64,000 nucleotides of DNA, from positions 62,001 through 126,000 of the forward strand of contig JAEUWP010000138.1 in NCBI GenBank assembly GCA_018524725.1, given 5' to 3'. The position numbers were made by a program, and so were the translations under genes. This stretch comes from Podaxis mareebaensis. Lineage: Eukaryota > Basidiomycota > Agaricomycetes > Agaricales > Agaricaceae. The notes under the pieces are model-generated. The model saw only the letters and a list, made by a program, of their open reading frames with translations. It did no database searches and was not told the origin of the DNA. Of this stretch, positions 61,167-64,000 are shown piece by piece. The number at the start of each line of letters is the position of its first letter. The first letter of the stretch is position 1.

Positions 61167-63700
61167 ATGACTATGGACTCTGGTTTCCCGCCGCACCACC
61201 AAAAACTCCATGATCCCAAGATGATTGGACAGTGGAAGGTGGGGAGGACTATTGGCCGAGGTAGTTCAGGTCAGCCACCCACCTCGCTCTTCATTGCCCG
61301 TCTGTATACTCACCCCCATGATTAGGGCGTGTACGGATAGCCAGACATTCCAAGACAGGCCAATTTGCTGCGGTCAAGATCATCTCCAAATCCTCGCTTG
61401 CTGCCTCCCGAGTCTCACTTGACCGACTCGCAGATGTAGTCGAGCGAGAGATGCTTGCCGTCGAACGTGAAATCGTCGTGATGAAGCTCATAGATCATCC
61501 GAACATAATGCACCTTTATGATGTCTGGGAAACCTCCAACTACCTGTACCTCGTTCTCGAGTACGTCCAAGGCGGCGAACTCTTTGACCATCTCTGCAAA
61601 CACGGACCACTCCCCATTTCCGAGGCTTTGAAGTACTTTCACCAAATTGTCGGCGCGGTTGATTACCTTCATCGGTTCAATGTTGCACATCGAGATCTGA
61701 AGTTGGAGAACATCTTGCTAGACCAGAACTTGAACGTCAAAATTGCGGACTTTGGGATGGCTGCTTGGCAAATCAGTACCTCCGGCGCGACGGGCCTCAT
61801 GAACACGTCCTGCGGCAGCCCTCACTATGCTGCCCCCGAGATTATCAGAGGCGAACCCTATGTTGGCTCGTCAGCAGATATTTGGTCTTGCGGAGTCATC
61901 CTCTATGCGATGCTGACTGCCCAACTCCCTTTTGATGAAGACAAACTTCCGGATCTGTTGGACAAGGTTACCACTGGAAACTTCGTTACCCCTTCGTTCG
62001 TAGATCCTCTGGCACAGAACTTGATCAGACGAATGTTGGTGGTCAATGTGAAGCAAAGGATTACGATGCCGGAAATCTTCGAGCACCCCTTCTTCAAGCT
62101 CCACAATCCAAATATCCCCATTCCCAAGCTCCCGGAACTGAGTCAAATTGCACGCCCGCTCAAGAGTAAATCTTCCATTGATCCTGATATCTTTGCGAAC
62201 CTTCGGGTACTATGGCCCGGCGCTTCAGATGATGACCTCATCAAGAGTCTCCTGGATGACGACAAGAACTGGCAGAAGGGGATTTATCATCTCTTAGTCA
62301 ACTATCGCGCCAACCAAGCTGCGGAGAATGAAGTCATCGAGGGCGAGATAGAAAGACGGCGAACACGCAAAGCCAAGGATATTGCGAAGGCTAGAAATGC
62401 CGCCGCAGCCATTCTGAAGCAATGCGAAGCAGGGAAGCGAGTCACGCTTTCCTGTTCTGATAATCTTCACCCCGCAAGGGCCGAACCGCCCACGCAGCAG
62501 AAGGTTCGAGACCACTATCTAGTTTCTGCCGCTGGCGCTGACGTTGAAATGGAGTCCTCGAGCTCAGAGGACCTTATTCACCTCATGCTTGACGTCAAGA
62601 TTCCCCGGCTTGCGCTCACAGAAACCACTAAGAACGCTGGGAAGTTGGACCGCAATCATGCTATCACTGCGATCCCAGTTGCTCCACTGCCTGAACCGAT
62701 GAACCAGCCTGGACTCTCGGCGCTTAGCACTCAAGCTCAAGTTGGCGATGACGACTGTGGAGAACTCCCACTGGAGAAGTCAATGCTCAAAAGAAGATCG
62801 AGGCAGCTCGTGTTCTCTCTGGGTCATGACACTTCCCGTGTGACTGGTTCTACCCTCGCGACATCGGCAGCCACTCGCCCTCTCAGTGTCAAGTGCAAGT
62901 CATCAGGAGCAACTCAGACATACACTTTCGGGGTAATGGATACAATAGATAAGGAGGTTGTGATCAGCTATGACGACAGTGGGAATTGTCTTGTCGACCT
63001 CTCGGATGGTCTCAATTTGCAAAGGGAACTTCCGTTGAATAGGCGGTGGGGGTTCGACTTGGAGCGTGATGAACTTGGTCATTGCGCACATGGGCAAGCC
63101 CTTGGTCCTATCGGCAGCAAACGGCCGCCAAAATCGCAGCATTCTCAAGCCCGCTCGAGCTCGCACCCTCCCTCCGGAAGAAGTGGTACGACTTCACCGA
63201 AACACACCTGGCTTGATACAATCTTCCGAGCCAAACCCTCTTACCTGACCAAGCATACGCTTTACTCCACCTGGGATATCATCACAACTCGGAATGAATG
63301 CAGGCGGCTGTTGATGAACATGAACATCCAAGTTCAAACCTTCCGAGATTTACCCTCCACGGATGGCGGTGGGGGATCATCTTCTGCCGTCGTCATGATG
63401 AAGTGCAAGTTAGATGAGATGGAGGACGAGACTGGGATCTTGGGTGTCATGAAACCGACCAAGTTTCGTGTGGTGATGAAGAACGTTCGATGCTTTGGCC
63501 ACACTGCAACTTCCGTATCCACAACCATGTCCTCCGGAGACAGCGGGACTGGATCTGACAAAGAGGACAGAGATCTGGGACAGACTGCGGTGGTACTCGT
63601 ACATGAGAGCGGCTCAGGTGAGTCGTTTAGGGAGATTGTGAGACGGTTGAAAAGGGCGTGGACTCTGGAAGGTAATGGCGACTCGGTGGGAGTTCTCTAG
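61167..63700 (+). CDS. Gin4/Hsl1/Cdr2-type Ser/Thr kinase (NIM1-related)
   Basis: CAMK/AMPK-related kinase of the group that senses septins and cell size and restrains Wee1. Exon 1 encodes MTMDSGFPPHHQKLHDPKMI and GQWKVGRTIGRGSSG, then a 56-nt intron. The kinase continues RVRIARHSKTGQFAAVKIIS (catalytic Lys), LVLEYVQGGELFDHLCKHGP, AHRDLKLENILLDQNLNVKI, DFGMAAW and activation segment SCGSPHYAAPEIIRG, with ADIWSCGVILYAMLTAQLPF. A UBA-like helical segment (DPDIFANLRVLWPGASDDDL) follows. After a long low-complexity region, a C-terminal KA1-like domain (TWLDTIFRAKPSYLTKHTLY, FREIVRRLKRAW) suggests lipid or membrane binding. It has only one intron in a window of intron-rich genes. Start at 61167; a second ATG is at 61173. 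Confidence 0.9.
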
Positions 63701-64000
63701 TGTAATCCTTCTTTGTATTTTCTTGTAAAGGATATTGAGAAAACATTGTAGCATTTCAAGCATATTAATTTATCTTCTATAAACACGCCGATCAGACAAG
63801 GATATCAGAGTCCCGACTGACCGCGAGGACGATACATAGTATGGGAATACGTAAAAATAGCGCACTGTTGTTAACATCAAGCCAACCGCAGCGCATGCAT
63901 CCTTGCTGTTCTGAGCTATTTCCGAACGCCATACAGCTACTTATAAGTTCTGTCCCCACATGTAATTATTACGCGTGCTTGGCGGAGCTATGACACCCGT
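63701..64000. other. 3' flank of the kinase gene
   Basis: AT-rich sequence after the kinase stop. No gene seen before the window ends. Confidence 0.4.

Overview
The window is nuclear DNA from a filamentous basidiomycete fungus, most likely an Agaricomycete. Genes are dense and intron-rich, most introns are about 45-75 nt with GT-AG ends, and gene content is typically fungal: a Zn2Cys6 regulator, an Slt2-type MAP kinase, a LIM-RhoGAP, a Gin4/Hsl1-type kinase and F-box-like genes. There is no operon logic, phage, CRISPR array, tRNA, rRNA or intact transposon.

Layout, left to right: GH47 alpha-mannosidase (-), Erv1 sulfhydryl oxidase (-) divergent from carnitine acetyltransferase (+), LIM-RhoGAP of Lrg1 type (+), symplekin/Pta1 (+), Slt2-type MAPK (+), Nbp35 (-), an F-box-like gene (-), ribosomal protein S15/uS19 (-) divergent from P2 (+), a Zn2Cys6 transcription factor (+), V-ATPase subunit G (-), a doubtful segment, a vacuolar M20 carboxypeptidase (+), a second F-box-like gene (+), a 1,924-residue CCCH/RRM/RING-IBR protein (-), an unknown two-pass membrane protein (-) divergent from AP-1 gamma adaptin (+), SF3B1/Hsh155 (-), a possible spliced non-coding locus, a forkhead factor (-), DNA ligase IV (-) divergent from a Gin4/Hsl1-like kinase (+).

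Most genes are housekeeping: secretory glycan trimming and trafficking (GH47, AP-1, V-ATPase, vacuolar peptidase), mitochondrial biology (Erv1, carnitine acetyltransferase), cytosolic Fe-S assembly (Nbp35), translation (S15, P2), mRNA processing (symplekin, SF3B1) and DNA repair (Lig4). Two members of the cell-wall-integrity pathway, the Lrg1-type Rho GAP and the Slt2-type MAPK, lie about 5 kb apart.

The most notable observations come from splicing the genes by hand. The S15 gene is cut into eight exons, including exons of 9, 10 and 16 nt. The MAPK gene needs exons of 16, 10 and 5 nt to restore conserved kinase sequence. The largest gene joins eight CCCH zinc fingers, RRM-like segments and a RING1-IBR module, but stops before the catalytic Rcat domain expected of RBR ubiquitin ligases. 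There are also GC-AG introns, two unusually long introns in the Zn2Cys6 gene, an Arg in SF3B1 at the position of human Lys666, and a carnitine acetyltransferase with both a mitochondrial leader and a peroxisomal C-terminus. All gene models are inferred by eye from the sequence and from conserved family sequence; no search was run.
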